Made by a program: the position numbers and the translations under genes
Source of the DNA: Algoriphagus kandeliae
Lineage (GTDB): Bacteria > Bacteroidota > Bacteroidia > Cytophagales > Cyclobacteriaceae
Direction: 5' to 3'
Length of the DNA stretch: 64,000 bases
Assembly (NCBI RefSeq): GCF_004571135.1
Contig: NZ_SPSB01000004.1
Location: forward strand, 744,001-808,000
Notes under the pieces: model-generated
Database searches by the model: none
Told to the model about the DNA's origin: nothing
Seen by the model: the letters and a program-made list of their open reading frames with translations, nothing else
Shown: in pieces, positions 18,315 through 27,641 of the stretch
Numbering within the stretch: position 1 is the stretch's first letter
How the letters are laid out: the number at the start of each line of letters is the position of its first letter

Positions 18315-19226
18315 TTAATTTTCTACTCGATCTGACGGTCCCTCTACCCGTGGTACTTGGCCTCCACGAAGCACAGAATTCCCACTCATTTTTTTGGTTT
18401 GATCGATAGGCGGAGCTTTCAACCAGTCATCCTCATGCATTTGGCCTGAAAGTGAAAAAGCTGTTAGCGCATTTTTGTAGGTTACCATTTGAACATGCTC
18501 CTCAGGAATACCCATTTTTCGCATCAAATCGGCTGTCTTAGGAACTGCCAACGGATCTGAAATTCCCCAATCTGCGGCTGAATTGACAATGATGCGCTCC
18601 GGGCCGTACTGCTTGACGATTTCAACCATTCGCTCAGAACCCATTTTGGTGTGAGGATAAATAGTGAACCCAGCCCAATATCCTCGGTCCAACACTTCCT
18701 TCACTGTTTCTTCATTGTTATGGTCTACAATAATCCATCCTGGATCCATTCCATGTTCTTCAGCTACGTCCATGGAGCGAGTTGTTCCGCGCTTCTTATC
18801 CCGGTGGGGCGTATGGATAAGGACTGGCAAATCCACCTCTTTAGCTAATTCTAATTGCTCTCGGTAAAATCGATCCTCTGCCTCTGTTTGATCATCATAT
18901 CCGATTTCGCCGATGGCAACAACCCCTTCTTTTCCAACATAAAGGGGAAGCAATTCCATCACCTGCTCTGCCAAGGGGATATTATTCGCCTCTTTACTAT
19001 TCAAACCCATGGTGCAATAATGAACGATCCCAAACTGACTAGCTCGAAAACGCTCCCAACCAACCAAAGTGCTGAAATAATCCTTGAAACTTCCAACTTC
19101 CGTACGAGGTTGACCCAACCAAAAGGCAGGCTCGATCGTGGCAACTATCCCCGCCTTGTGCATGGCTTCATAATCATCCGTAGTTCGGGAGACTAAGTGA
19201 ATATGGGGGTCTATATACATGGGCAT
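18315..19226 (-). CDS. eboB: EboB, TatD-like metal hydrolase
   Basis: 303 residues of the TatD/amidohydrolase superfamily. MYIDPHIHLVSRTTDDY carries the HxH metal pair; VVAIGEIGYDD has the conserved Glu; PVLIHTPH and IIVDHNNEETV provide two further His residues; VNSAADWGISDP contains a late Asp. All expected metal ligands are therefore present. The ATG at 19226 is used here; the ATG at 19220, directly before YIDPHIH, would also serve. Its substrate in the ebo pathway is unknown. Confidence 0.88.
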   Translation of the reverse strand: MPMYIDPHIHLVSRTTDDYEAMHKAGIVATIEPAFWLGQPRTEVGSFKDYFSTLVGWERFRASQFGIVHYCTMGLNSKEANNIPLAEQVMELLPLYVGKEGVVAIGEIGYDDQTEAEDRFYREQLELAKEVDLPVLIHTPHRDKKRGTTRSMDVAEEHGMDPGWIIVDHNNEETVKEVLDRGYWAGFTIYPHTKMGSERMVEIVKQYGPERIIVNSAADWGISDPLAVPKTADLMRKMGIPEEHVQMVTYKNALTAFSLSGQMHEDDWLKAPPIDQTKKMSGNSVLRGGQVPRVEGPSDRVEN

Positions 19227-19268
19227 CTTGTTACTGATTTGAGTTAATAATTTTTTTGAAGTCTACCT

Positions 19269-20156
19269 TTAGACTCTAGTTTCTTGATATTCCTGACCGA
19301 TTTCTTCCCAAGAAATTGCTCCTTTTTCAATCCCATGAATAAATTCCGGGTATTTTTTCAACAATTCCTTCGCGGGGGCAAAATCTGAATGGTGAAGTGC
19401 CAAAGCACCTCCTTTTTTTTCCAGCAAATCTTCGGAGCTCATCACTTTCTCTAAATCCCCCATAAACTTTTCATTTATGAAAGGAGAAACCAACCTCCAA
19501 AGCTCGGGCATCACATTGCGACCTGCGGCCCAACGCTCATGTGCAAAATCTGAGGCGATTTCTGCCAAGGCGGGATTCCTTCGCTGATCCAATTGCTGGA
19601 TTCGGTAAAGTGGCCGCTGCATAAATACAGCCTTCAGGACCATTTGATTCCAATTTAATTCAGGGAAATGGGATGGGGCATAAGGATTATTCAAGGCGAT
19701 GGCGTCGAAGACCAAGGTCATATTGGTCCGGCAACCTTCAATCGCTCTTGGAAGCATTTCTTCGGAAAAAGGCATCAAATTCAATGAAGCATAAAGTGCC
19801 TGCTGCTCATACAAATCTCCTGTTTCAAAAAGCTGATTGATGGCTTTTAACCATTCCTCTTTTTCTAAGGAGAAATGAAGAAGCAGATAGGCTCTGGCTG
19901 TTTGAAGCACATTCCAAAACTCAGGCTGAAAGCCATCAATAAGGGCATTTGCTTTTATCTTTGTTTCAGGGTTTAGTAGAAGCTTGTCTTTAGAAAAGAA
20001 CCGTGAAGCCTGAGAGAATGCTAGGTAGAATGCATTTTTTGAGCCTGAATCCTGAATTTTCTGAGACTTTTCGTCCAGCCAATTCATGGACTTTTCATCT
20101 GCTTCCTTCTGTATGATTTCTTTCAAAAAGGCTAAAAGCTCTGATTTTGGGTTCAT
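19269..20156 (-). CDS. eboA: EboA-family protein
   Basis: 295 residues, soluble and predicted to be largely helical, with no signal peptide and no enzymatic motif I can recognise. The call rests on size, on segments such as LDQRRNPALAEIASDFAHERWAAGR (quoted here in part: RRNPALAEIASDFAHER) typical of EboA, and on being the first gene of the cluster, with eboB following at 42 bases. It is divergent from the M28 peptidase gene; the 193-base gap 20157-20349 should hold both promoters, though I find no convincing TTG / TAnnTTTG pair in it. Confidence 0.8.
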   Translation of the reverse strand: MNPKSELLAFLKEIIQKEADEKSMNWLDEKSQKIQDSGSKNAFYLAFSQASRFFSKDKLLLNPETKIKANALIDGFQPEFWNVLQTARAYLLLHFSLEKEEWLKAINQLFETGDLYEQQALYASLNLMPFSEEMLPRAIEGCRTNMTLVFDAIALNNPYAPSHFPELNWNQMVLKAVFMQRPLYRIQQLDQRRNPALAEIASDFAHERWAAGRNVMPELWRLVSPFINEKFMGDLEKVMSSEDLLEKKGGALALHHSDFAPAKELLKKYPEFIHGIEKGAISWEEIGQEYQETRV

Positions 20157-20349
20157 TGTTGGTCGTTTTTTCCGAATAGGTAAATAAACTCAATCCCAAC
20201 AAAAAATCCACCTCCTTTTCAAGGAATGGAGGGCGAAAAAGAGACTTTCTGAAAAAAATCATAAAAACTCATTCTTCCAGGCATTTCCACCAGTGGTTTT
20301 AGAATTCTCAATAGCTTCCTATACTTTTAAGTTCTAAACTCCTTGAAAT

Positions 20350-21894
20350 ATGAAAAAACGCTACCTTTTTGGAATGGTGCTTCTGCTGCTATTCGGCATG
20401 CAGGCACAAGCCCAACAGGATGAGGTTATTGAAAAAATCATCCAAGAAGCTCGGGAGAATTCCCAGCTGAAAGAAATTGCCCATGAATTAATGGATGGAA
20501 TCGGTCCTCGATTAGTAGGCTCCCCTCAGATGCAAGAAGCCCACGATTGGGCTGTTGAAAAATACCAATCTTGGGGTATTGAAGCCCGGAATGAACAATG
20601 GGGTGAATGGCGCGGATGGGATCGAGGTATAACTCACATCGATATGATGGAGCCTTGGGTCAAGTCGCTCGCCGGAACTCAACTGGCCTGGTCACCTGCT
20701 TCTCCCGTAGGCGGAGCAAGTGGAGAAGTGATCATCCTTCCTGACTTGCAGGATTCAGCCGCATTTCAAGCCTGGCTTCCTAATGTAAAAGGAAAATATG
20801 TGATGATTTCTGCTCCTCAGCTTACTGGTCGCCCAGACTATAATTGGGAAGAATGGGCAACGGAAGAGTCTTTTGAAAAAATGAAAGCTGAACGGACAAT
20901 TTTTGAACGGGCTTGGCAAGGAAGAATTCAAAAAACAGGACTAGGCCGTCGGGAATTACCTCAAGCATTGGAAGATGCAGGAGCATTGGGAATCCTGACT
21001 AGCTATTGGTCTAGAGGATTTGGTGCCAATAAAATCTTCTCAGCATACACTAAAAAAGTCCCTACCGTGGATCTGTCCTTGGAGGATTACGGGATGCTAT
21101 ACAGGTTGGCTGATAGCGGTAAAAAACCGATGATTCATCTAAATGCACAATCTAAAGAAACCGGCGTTCAGCCTACCTTCAACACAATCGCAGAAATCAA
21201 AGGAACTGAAAAACCAGATGAGTATGTAATGCTTTCTGCACACTTTGACTCTTGGGATGGAGGCACCGGAGCAACTGATAACGGAACGGGCACCATCATG
21301 ATGATGGAGGTGATGAGGATTTTGAAAGAAGTTTATCCAAATCCCAAGCGAACCATCTTAGTGGGACATTGGGGTTCTGAAGAGCAAGGTTTGAATGGTT
21401 CCCGTGCTTTTGTAGAAGATCATCCAGAAATGATGGGTAAAATTCAGGCCCTTTTCAACCAAGACAATGGTACGGGTAGAGTTGCCAATGTTTCCGGACA
21501 AGGATTCATCCACAGTTATGAATACTTGGGAAGATGGATGTCTAAAGTTCCAAGAGAAATCACCCGAGATATCGAAACTACTTTCCCAGGAAATCCAGGT
21601 GGCGGAGGTTCCGATTATGCTTCATTCGTTGCAGCAGGAGTACCGGCCTTTTCTTTAAGTTCACTTAGCTGGTCTTATTTCAATTACACCTGGCATACGA
21701 ACTTGGACACCTACGACAAAATCGTCTTTGATGATGTCCAAAACAATGTGATTCTCGCTGCAATCATGGTGTACATGGCAAGTGAGGAACCTGAAATGGT
21801 ATCCCGTGAGCGAAGAATTCCTATCGGTAGAGATGGTAACCCTACTAGCTGGCCTGCACAGCGCTCCCCTACGAGAAAAGGGGGAATGGATTAA
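20350..21894 (+). CDS. exported M28-family metallopeptidase
   Basis: 514 residues with a clear signal peptide ending AQAQ (about residue 22). After a PA-like insert domain (about 110-280), the zinc peptidase core shows LSAHFDSWDGGTGATDNGTG (His and bridging Asp), GSEEQGLNGSRAF (the catalytic Glu pair) and a C-terminal GGGSDYASF plus WHTNLDTYDK (last His), so the two-zinc M28 site is complete. It is probably an aminopeptidase or carboxypeptidase acting in the periplasm or outside the cell. It opens the run of exported hydrolases up to 30244 and ends at a strong shared terminator. Confidence 0.92.
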   Translation: MKKRYLFGMVLLLLFGMQAQAQQDEVIEKIIQEARENSQLKEIAHELMDGIGPRLVGSPQMQEAHDWAVEKYQSWGIEARNEQWGEWRGWDRGITHIDMMEPWVKSLAGTQLAWSPASPVGGASGEVIILPDLQDSAAFQAWLPNVKGKYVMISAPQLTGRPDYNWEEWATEESFEKMKAERTIFERAWQGRIQKTGLGRRELPQALEDAGALGILTSYWSRGFGANKIFSAYTKKVPTVDLSLEDYGMLYRLADSGKKPMIHLNAQSKETGVQPTFNTIAEIKGTEKPDEYVMLSAHFDSWDGGTGATDNGTGTIMMMEVMRILKEVYPNPKRTILVGHWGSEEQGLNGSRAFVEDHPEMMGKIQALFNQDNGTGRVANVSGQGFIHSYEYLGRWMSKVPREITRDIETTFPGNPGGGGSDYASFVAAGVPAFSLSSLSWSYFNYTWHTNLDTYDKIVFDDVQNNVILAAIMVYMASEEPEMVSRERRIPIGRDGNPTSWPAQRSPTRKGGMD

Positions 21895-21900
21895 TAATCC

Positions 21901-21936
21901 AAAGGCTCGGGACTGATTCTCGAGCCTTTATTTTTT
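21901..21936. terminator. bidirectional terminator between the M28 and phosphodiesterase genes
   Basis: A 9-base stem (AAAGGCTCG with CGAGCCTTT) and 11-base loop is followed by TATTTTTT on the plus strand and preceded by an A-run for the minus strand. It starts 6 bases after the peptidase stop and overlaps the stop codon of the convergent gene (21928-21930). Confidence 0.85.
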
Positions 21937-22893
21937 CTGCAATAAGGAAGTCCCATCCCAATTTTGCCGTTGATTTTCCGGTACAGGTATTTCCAAAAAA
22001 TCAACCATAGTAGGTAAGATATCCACCATGGAGGCATTTCCTGAATAGAATTTTTCATTGAGATTGGAGACGTTTGTTAGCATCCAGATTTCCCTTTCTG
22101 AATCACTTTGTCCCCCATGATCTTTGTAATTGGGAGCCCTTCGGCCATGATCGGTGGTAATCCAAATCAGCCATTCCTCTCCGAAGTTTTTCTCCCGAAA
22201 CTGAATAGCTTCCCAGATTCTACCTACCTGGCGATCCGCCAATGCGATGGCTGAAGTCAACTGCGGGCTTTTCCCATAGCGATGCCCCATATCATCTGTA
22301 AATTCCAGATATACCCAGGAAAGATCGGGGGCTTGATTCTTCAAGATATGAGCTGCCTCATAGGAGACAAGATTATCAATTTTCTGGATATAGCTCTTCT
22401 CCGTATCATGTGGGAAGCGCATAGTATCCTTTTCAAAACCATCAAAAACAAAATCCAATTTCAAATTACCCGTCTCACTCATTCCCTCTCCAAGGAGCTT
22501 GGTTCGATTGTCTTCCCAGGTAGAAAATATGGCTAGTTTTGATTTTGGACTAGCTTCACGCATTAGCCTAAAAATGGACCAATAGGCATAATCCGGAGAT
22601 TCAATATCATTATCCCAAACATTGTGTTTATTCGCCCAAGTACCTGTAAGCAGTGAATTATATCCTACAGCAGAGATAGTTGGAGTCTCGGATATACCAC
22701 CCTTTTCACCTCCGGTAAAGGCACGGGCATAACCTCCCATTTTTGCGATCTCATCCATATTGAGGGTTTCTACACCTTCCAATTCTGGCGCCGGAATGCC
22801 ATCCAAAATGATAAATACTACCTTCTTTCCCTGAGAAAATCCAAAAACAGGTAAAAGACAAATCAGAAAAACAATGAAAACTCGAGCTTCCAT
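21928..22893 (-). CDS. exported alkaline-phosphatase-superfamily phosphodiesterase
   Basis: 321 residues with a signal peptide (cleavage around FGFSQ, residue 21). KVVFIILDGIPAP gives the first metal Asp, SETPTISAVGYNSLLTG the probable threonine nucleophile region, FTDDMGHRYG a metal Asp/His pair, ITTDHGRR the DH pair, and KDHGGQSDSER the final His. This is the nucleotide pyrophosphatase/phosphodiesterase type. It is unrelated in detail to the ebo member at 13628 and, unlike it, is exported and keeps the DHG motif. A nucleotide or phospholipid-headgroup ester is a plausible substrate. Confidence 0.88.
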   Translation of the reverse strand: MEARVFIVFLICLLPVFGFSQGKKVVFIILDGIPAPELEGVETLNMDEIAKMGGYARAFTGGEKGGISETPTISAVGYNSLLTGTWANKHNVWDNDIESPDYAYWSIFRLMREASPKSKLAIFSTWEDNRTKLLGEGMSETGNLKLDFVFDGFEKDTMRFPHDTEKSYIQKIDNLVSYEAAHILKNQAPDLSWVYLEFTDDMGHRYGKSPQLTSAIALADRQVGRIWEAIQFREKNFGEEWLIWITTDHGRRAPNYKDHGGQSDSEREIWMLTNVSNLNEKFYSGNASMVDILPTMVDFLEIPVPENQRQNWDGTSLLQKK

Positions 22894-22951
22894 GGATATA
22901 ATCGGTTTACTTCTAAAATAAATAGGCGACTCAAACTAAACCTCCATTTTC

Positions 22952-22981
22952 TTGATACTTGATACCAGATATTTGATACTT
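22952..22981. repeat. short tandem TTGATACT-type repeat
   Basis: Between two minus-strand genes the sequence repeats a TTGATACT-like unit: TTGATACT, TGATACC, AGATATT, TGATACT. Short tracts like this are often dispersed in intergenic DNA of Bacteroidota; here only one is seen, so dispersal is not shown. Confidence 0.5.
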
Positions 22982-22990
22982 AAACCTATA

Positions 22991-24328
22991 CTAATTGTCC
23001 AAATACTTCCTCGCCCATTCAATAAAATAAGGCCAATTAGGTCCCACAGTATGTCCTCCCTCATGCTGACGGAAAGCCAAGTCCCCTTCTTTTAAAAATG
23101 TTTGTATCGAAGGAAACTGCTCCGTCGGAAGCGGCTTTTTACCCAATAATTCATAGACAGGTCCAGCTAATACTTCCGCCTCAAACATCCCTTTTGCATC
23201 TATCCATTGCCCTTCTACTTCGGGAGAACCGACCGAAATAAATACTGGTCGAGGAGCACAAAGCGCAATTAACTCATGGGCATCCACGGGCAAATCATTA
23301 GGAGTCAAAGGTCCTGCATATTTGATAAAATTGGGAGCAAACCAATGATATTCACCTGAACTGGCTAAGTTTTCTACTTGCTCACCAAAAGTTCTACGAA
23401 GTAATTTGGCACCGCCGGCCCCAGAGGATCCAATCAACCCAACTGCAAAGCGGGGGTCATAAGCCATCGTCACCAAAGCAGCTTTTCCGTAACGGGAAAG
23501 TCCCTCGATGACCACCTTTTCGGAATTTACTGAGAGATCGGTTTCTAAATAATCCAAAGCTCTACTCGCTCCCCAAGCCCAAGCTTTGAGGGTGCCCCAA
23601 TCATCCAATTTTCGGGGATTGCCTTGATTCACCAAGCCAATCATCCCAGTACGAAGTCCAGCTCCATTATCGGCCTGATAGCTAGTTGGAATAATGATTC
23701 CAAAACCCCATCCAGCCTTCAACACCAATTCTTGCCAACTTGGCCCGGGAGGAGCAGGAGGTCTACGCATTCCAGGAGGCCACCTCCATCCAAACTCCAT
23801 AACCAAAGGAACTTTTTCAGTACTGTTTTTTGGAAGTGCATATTCAAAATCGATGGCAACGGAAATGGAAGGAAAAGAGGAGTTATCCACCCAGCCTTTA
23901 AGATTTTTATAGGTTACCTCCACATCTCCTATTAGACTATCTTTTTCCGATATCAATTCCCAAGTCACGGAAGGCAAATTCTCGGGATTTCGCCCATACA
24001 TTTCCCGGTCAAAGAGTTCAAATAGTTCTTCCCTTCGCTTCTCCCAATCTGACACTGACTTTACTGGATCCCCATTCTCAAAAATCAGAGGATCGGGTAC
24101 AGATTCATAAGTTTTAGCCTTGCTTTCATCCGAGTTTGCTGCATTGGGAGCTGAAGGGTTCCCCGAAGGTCCGGGTCGAAGACTTTCTATGCCGAGCATT
24201 TCCATCATCAATTGATGATCTGCCCGACTCAGCTTTTGAATTGAATCTCGACTCGCTTGGGAAAACTGCGCCTGAGTCCCCCAAGAAATTCCTATGAAAA
24301 GGCAAAAAATGGTGATAATTCTACTCAT
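22991..24328 (-). CDS. exported CE15-like (glucuronoyl) esterase
   Basis: The ATG at 24328 gives 445 residues starting with a good signal peptide (MSRIITIFCLFIGISWGTQAQ up to Ala-Gln); a longer frame from 24433 would bury it behind 35 unlikely residues and overlap the divergent promoter region. The alpha/beta-hydrolase core has GLSRYGKAALVTMAYDPR (Ser nucleophile, the CE15 GxSRxGK motif, with Leu where Cys is usual), GSSGAGGAKLLRR, the LIALCAPRPVFISVG strand typical of CE15, and a HEGGHTVGP histidine near the end. CE15 enzymes cleave the ester between glucuronic acid in xylan and lignin; some bacterial members have broader roles. It is divergent from the S9 peptidase gene. Confidence 0.85.
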   Translation of the reverse strand: MSRIITIFCLFIGISWGTQAQFSQASRDSIQKLSRADHQLMMEMLGIESLRPGPSGNPSAPNAANSDESKAKTYESVPDPLIFENGDPVKSVSDWEKRREELFELFDREMYGRNPENLPSVTWELISEKDSLIGDVEVTYKNLKGWVDNSSFPSISVAIDFEYALPKNSTEKVPLVMEFGWRWPPGMRRPPAPPGPSWQELVLKAGWGFGIIIPTSYQADNGAGLRTGMIGLVNQGNPRKLDDWGTLKAWAWGASRALDYLETDLSVNSEKVVIEGLSRYGKAALVTMAYDPRFAVGLIGSSGAGGAKLLRRTFGEQVENLASSGEYHWFAPNFIKYAGPLTPNDLPVDAHELIALCAPRPVFISVGSPEVEGQWIDAKGMFEAEVLAGPVYELLGKKPLPTEQFPSIQTFLKEGDLAFRQHEGGHTVGPNWPYFIEWARKYLDN

Positions 24329-24465
24329 GGGTTTATTGTTTTGAATAGGGAATCTACATTTTTTGGCTTGAAAAAAACAAAAGATTTGATCAGTGGAAGT
24401 TTCTGAATCACTTGGACTTTGAAAGCCCTCCACAGATCGCTAAATTGTCTGAAACACTTAGCACT

Positions 24466-26532
24466 ATGAAGAAAATCTTTTTCCTCGCACTGGTTTTCCT
24501 GTCTCTGACTATCTCTGGAAAATCACAAAACATTTCCGAATACCTCGCAGCCCCATTCCCCACAGATCTAACCGCAAGCCCAGATGGAAAAGCAGTCGCT
24601 TGGATATTTAATTCCGAAGGTGAGCGGAATATCTTTTTTGCCAAAGCCCCAGATTTCAAAGCTGAAGCCTTAACTTCCTATTCCGGAGATATTGGGGTCG
24701 GAATCGGTCCCTTGACTTTTTCTCCTGATGGAAAATACCTGGTTTACGTTCGGGGAAATTCAAAAAACTCTGCGGGTGAAGCAGCTAATCCTGCACAACT
24801 TCAGGAAAACACGGATTTTAAAATTCATATGATTGACCTCCAAAGCGGGCAAGAAAAGCTTTTATCCGAGGGAAGCGGACCCGTATTTTCGCCGGATTCC
24901 AAACTTATTATTTTCCGAAAAGGGCAGGATTTACATCAATTGCAAATAGGTTCAGAGAATGCTTCTTCTAAGGTTTTTCAGGCTAGAGGTTCGATTGGCT
25001 CCTATGCTTTTTCGCCGGATGGAAAGTGGATTTCTTTCGTTTCCAATCGCGGAGATCACTCTTACATCGGGCTTTGGAATAAAGAAAAACAAACACTCAG
25101 CTACCCAGAAACCAGCCTTGATCATGACCGCTATCCGGCTTGGTCACCAGATGGGAAAAAACTTGCCTACTTGCGCATACCGAATGTTAACAACAAACTT
25201 CCTTTCACTTCTCACAAGGAAGCCAATCCTTGGAGCATTCGGGTTTTAAATATTGAAACTATGTTGGCTGAAGAGGTTTGGCGAGCTGATCCCGGAAAAG
25301 GCTCGGTCGTGGTTCGGGACATTCCTGCTGAATCAGATCGAATTTGGTGGACACCAAGCGGCTCCTTGGTTTTCCCTTGGGAAAAAAATGGCTGGGTTCA
25401 ATTGTATGCTGTCAATCCTTCCAATGGGGAAGTTCAACACTTGACAAAAGGACAAGGGTTTGTGGAAAAGGTGAATACTTCCTTTACGAAAAATGAGCTA
25501 CTGATTACCAGCAATATCGGAGACATCGAACGGAGAAAAATCTATAGACTCGATTTAACTTCTTACAATCTGGAGGATCTTTCAGAAAAAGGAAACATCA
25601 ACTGGACTCCTGTCCGGATAGAAAATGGCTTAGCTTATCTTTCAGCGACTGCCACCCGACCTGCTTGGCCGGTGATTCGGTATTACAATCAGGATAAGCT
25701 ATTGGCGGAGGAACTATTCCCAGAAAATTTCCCCAAAAATCTAGTGACTCCTATCGGCCTTGATATCCAAGCTTCCGATGGGTTTAAAAGCAGAGCCCAG
25801 CTCTTCCTTCCACCCAATTACGACCCAAATAAAATATATCCCGCAGTTATTTTCCTTCATGGAGGAAGTCGAAGACAGATGCTTTTGGGATTTAATTACT
25901 CCCAATATTATAGCAATGCCTATGCCTTACAGCAATATTTCGCTGCGAATGGGTTTATCGCTTTGACTCTGAACTATCGAAGTGGGATAGGTTATGGGAT
26001 GGATTTTCGAGAAGAAGAAAATTATGGAGCAGGAGGAGCCAGTGAAGTATTAGACTTGCTTGCTGCAGCGGATTACCTCGCAGCTAGACCTGATGTGGAT
26101 TCCCAAAAAATCATTCCTTGGGGTGGAAGTTATGGAGGCTTTTTGACTGCGCATGGCTTGGCCCAGGCACCGGAGAAATTCTTAGCCGGAGTGGATATTC
26201 ATGGTGTTCATAATTGGAATCAGGATATTCCTGTTTTCGCTCCTTGGTACGAACCTGAAAAATTCCCTGAAATGGCCGAATTGGCTTTTCAATCTTCCCC
26301 TATGGCTTATGTCGAAAATTGGGAGGATCCCGTTTTGCTGATTCACGGTGACGATGATAGAAATGTACTTTTTTCTGAATCGGTGGAATTAGCTGAGGTC
26401 CTTAGGAAGCAGGGGGTTACCGTCGAGCAGTTAGTCTTCCCTGATGAAGTGCATTCTTTCATTCTTCACCGCAATTGGGTGAAAGCCTATGAAGCCGCCA
26501 TCGAATTTATTAAAAGACAAATCCAAGCATGA
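24466..26532 (+). CDS. exported S9-family prolyl-oligopeptidase-type peptidase
   Basis: From the ATG at 24466 the protein has 688 residues and begins with a signal peptide (KKIFFLALVFLSLTISGKSQ); the upstream ATG at 24412 would place 18 charged residues before it. Residues about 30-420 are an eight-bladed TolB/DPP-IV-like propeller with SPDGK repeats. The hydrolase domain has WGGSYGGFLTAHG (Ser nucleophile), LLIHGDDDRNV (Asp) and DEVHSFILH (His), a complete triad. It likely degrades short peptides in the periplasm. The stop overlaps the next gene's start by 4 bases. Confidence 0.92.
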   Translation: MKKIFFLALVFLSLTISGKSQNISEYLAAPFPTDLTASPDGKAVAWIFNSEGERNIFFAKAPDFKAEALTSYSGDIGVGIGPLTFSPDGKYLVYVRGNSKNSAGEAANPAQLQENTDFKIHMIDLQSGQEKLLSEGSGPVFSPDSKLIIFRKGQDLHQLQIGSENASSKVFQARGSIGSYAFSPDGKWISFVSNRGDHSYIGLWNKEKQTLSYPETSLDHDRYPAWSPDGKKLAYLRIPNVNNKLPFTSHKEANPWSIRVLNIETMLAEEVWRADPGKGSVVVRDIPAESDRIWWTPSGSLVFPWEKNGWVQLYAVNPSNGEVQHLTKGQGFVEKVNTSFTKNELLITSNIGDIERRKIYRLDLTSYNLEDLSEKGNINWTPVRIENGLAYLSATATRPAWPVIRYYNQDKLLAEELFPENFPKNLVTPIGLDIQASDGFKSRAQLFLPPNYDPNKIYPAVIFLHGGSRRQMLLGFNYSQYYSNAYALQQYFAANGFIALTLNYRSGIGYGMDFREEENYGAGGASEVLDLLAAADYLAARPDVDSQKIIPWGGSYGGFLTAHGLAQAPEKFLAGVDIHGVHNWNQDIPVFAPWYEPEKFPEMAELAFQSSPMAYVENWEDPVLLIHGDDDRNVLFSESVELAEVLRKQGVTVEQLVFPDEVHSFILHRNWVKAYEAAIEFIKRQIQA

Positions 26533-27608
26533 GAAAACAGATATTATTAATCCTAGCCTTTTTTTCGGCACTCTCCGTTTTTGCGCAAAAGCGACTGCTC
26601 GAGGATGCATTTGAGCGGGCTTCCACCGATGGATTTTCGGGAGTTGTATTGGTCGCCGAAAATGGAGAAATCCTATTTGAAAAAGCAACTGGTATGCGGA
26701 GTTTCGAGGAAAACATTCCCTTAGAGACTAATGATATTTTTGAAATGGCTTCCGTTTCCAAGCAGTTCACCGCAATGATGATCATGCTTTGCAAGGAAAA
26801 GGGCTTGTTGGATTTTGATGATCCGGTAGAGAAATACCTGGACATTCCCTACAAAGGAATCAGCATAAGGCATTTATTGACGCATACTTCTGGATTGCCG
26901 GATTACCAAGCTATCATGGATGAACATTGGGATAAAAGCAAAGTGGCCGGAAATCCGGAAATTTTGGAATACCTGCGAAAGTATAGTCCTCCCAAACTTT
27001 TTGAACCCGGAGAAAAATACCAATACAGTAATACCGGGTATGTGCTTTTAGGAAGCATAGTGGAAAAAGCGATTGGGCAAGACTTTGTAGAGCTTTCTAA
27101 AGATTGGATTTTTGAGCCACTTGGAATGAAAAACACAAGTATTCGAAGTCTGGAAGAAAAAGCTCAAGTTCCCAATTTCGCAGCAGGTCATCTGAAGGAT
27201 GAAAATGGAAACTACATCAATGCCAATCGCTTCCATTCTTCGGATTACACCGTTTGGCTTGGCAATCGAAAAGGACCGGGAAGAGTCAGCAGCACAGCCC
27301 AAGACTTGTTGTTATGGGATCAGGCGCTTTATAGTGAAAAATTAATCAGTCAGAAAACCCTTCAGGAAGCCTTTGAACCTTTCAGATTGAATGATGGGAC
27401 GCGGAGCTATTACGGTTTCGGTTGGGATATCGAACCCAAAAGCCCATTTGGAAAGATGGTCATGCACACAGGAGACAACCCAGGCTATAAAACCATTATT
27501 GTGCGTTTCATTGAAGAAAATAAAACCATCATCGTCCTCAACAATAATTACCATCCTGATCAAATGAAATTGGTAGAAGCCGCCACCCTTTCACTCTACA
27601 AATGGTAA
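26529..27608 (+). CDS. exported serine hydrolase, beta-lactamase / class C penicillin-binding fold
   Basis: 359 residues with a signal peptide (to about FAQKR, residue 21). The class C motifs are ASVSKQFTAM (SxxK), QYSNTGYVLLG (YxN, Tyr-Ser-Asn) and MHTGDNPGY (HTG in place of KTG). These proteins include D-aminopeptidases, esterases and peptidoglycan-modifying enzymes, so antibiotic resistance should not be assumed. It is translationally coupled (ATGA) to the S9 peptidase, which suggests joint peptide degradation. Confidence 0.9.
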   Translation: MRKQILLILAFFSALSVFAQKRLLEDAFERASTDGFSGVVLVAENGEILFEKATGMRSFEENIPLETNDIFEMASVSKQFTAMMIMLCKEKGLLDFDDPVEKYLDIPYKGISIRHLLTHTSGLPDYQAIMDEHWDKSKVAGNPEILEYLRKYSPPKLFEPGEKYQYSNTGYVLLGSIVEKAIGQDFVELSKDWIFEPLGMKNTSIRSLEEKAQVPNFAAGHLKDENGNYINANRFHSSDYTVWLGNRKGPGRVSSTAQDLLLWDQALYSEKLISQKTLQEAFEPFRLNDGTRSYYGFGWDIEPKSPFGKMVMHTGDNPGYKTIIVRFIEENKTIIVLNNNYHPDQMKLVEAATLSLYKW

Positions 27609-27641
27609 AACCTTTTTACCACCAAATTCTCCTCTTTTCCT

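Noticed and set aside
22952..22981. A CRISPR-like repeat
   Set aside because: The units are 7-8 bases without spacers; it is a simple tandem tract.
26529..27608. A beta-lactamase resistance gene
   Set aside because: The fold is right, but SxxK/YxN/HTG proteins with coupled peptidases are mostly peptidases or esterases; resistance is not supported.
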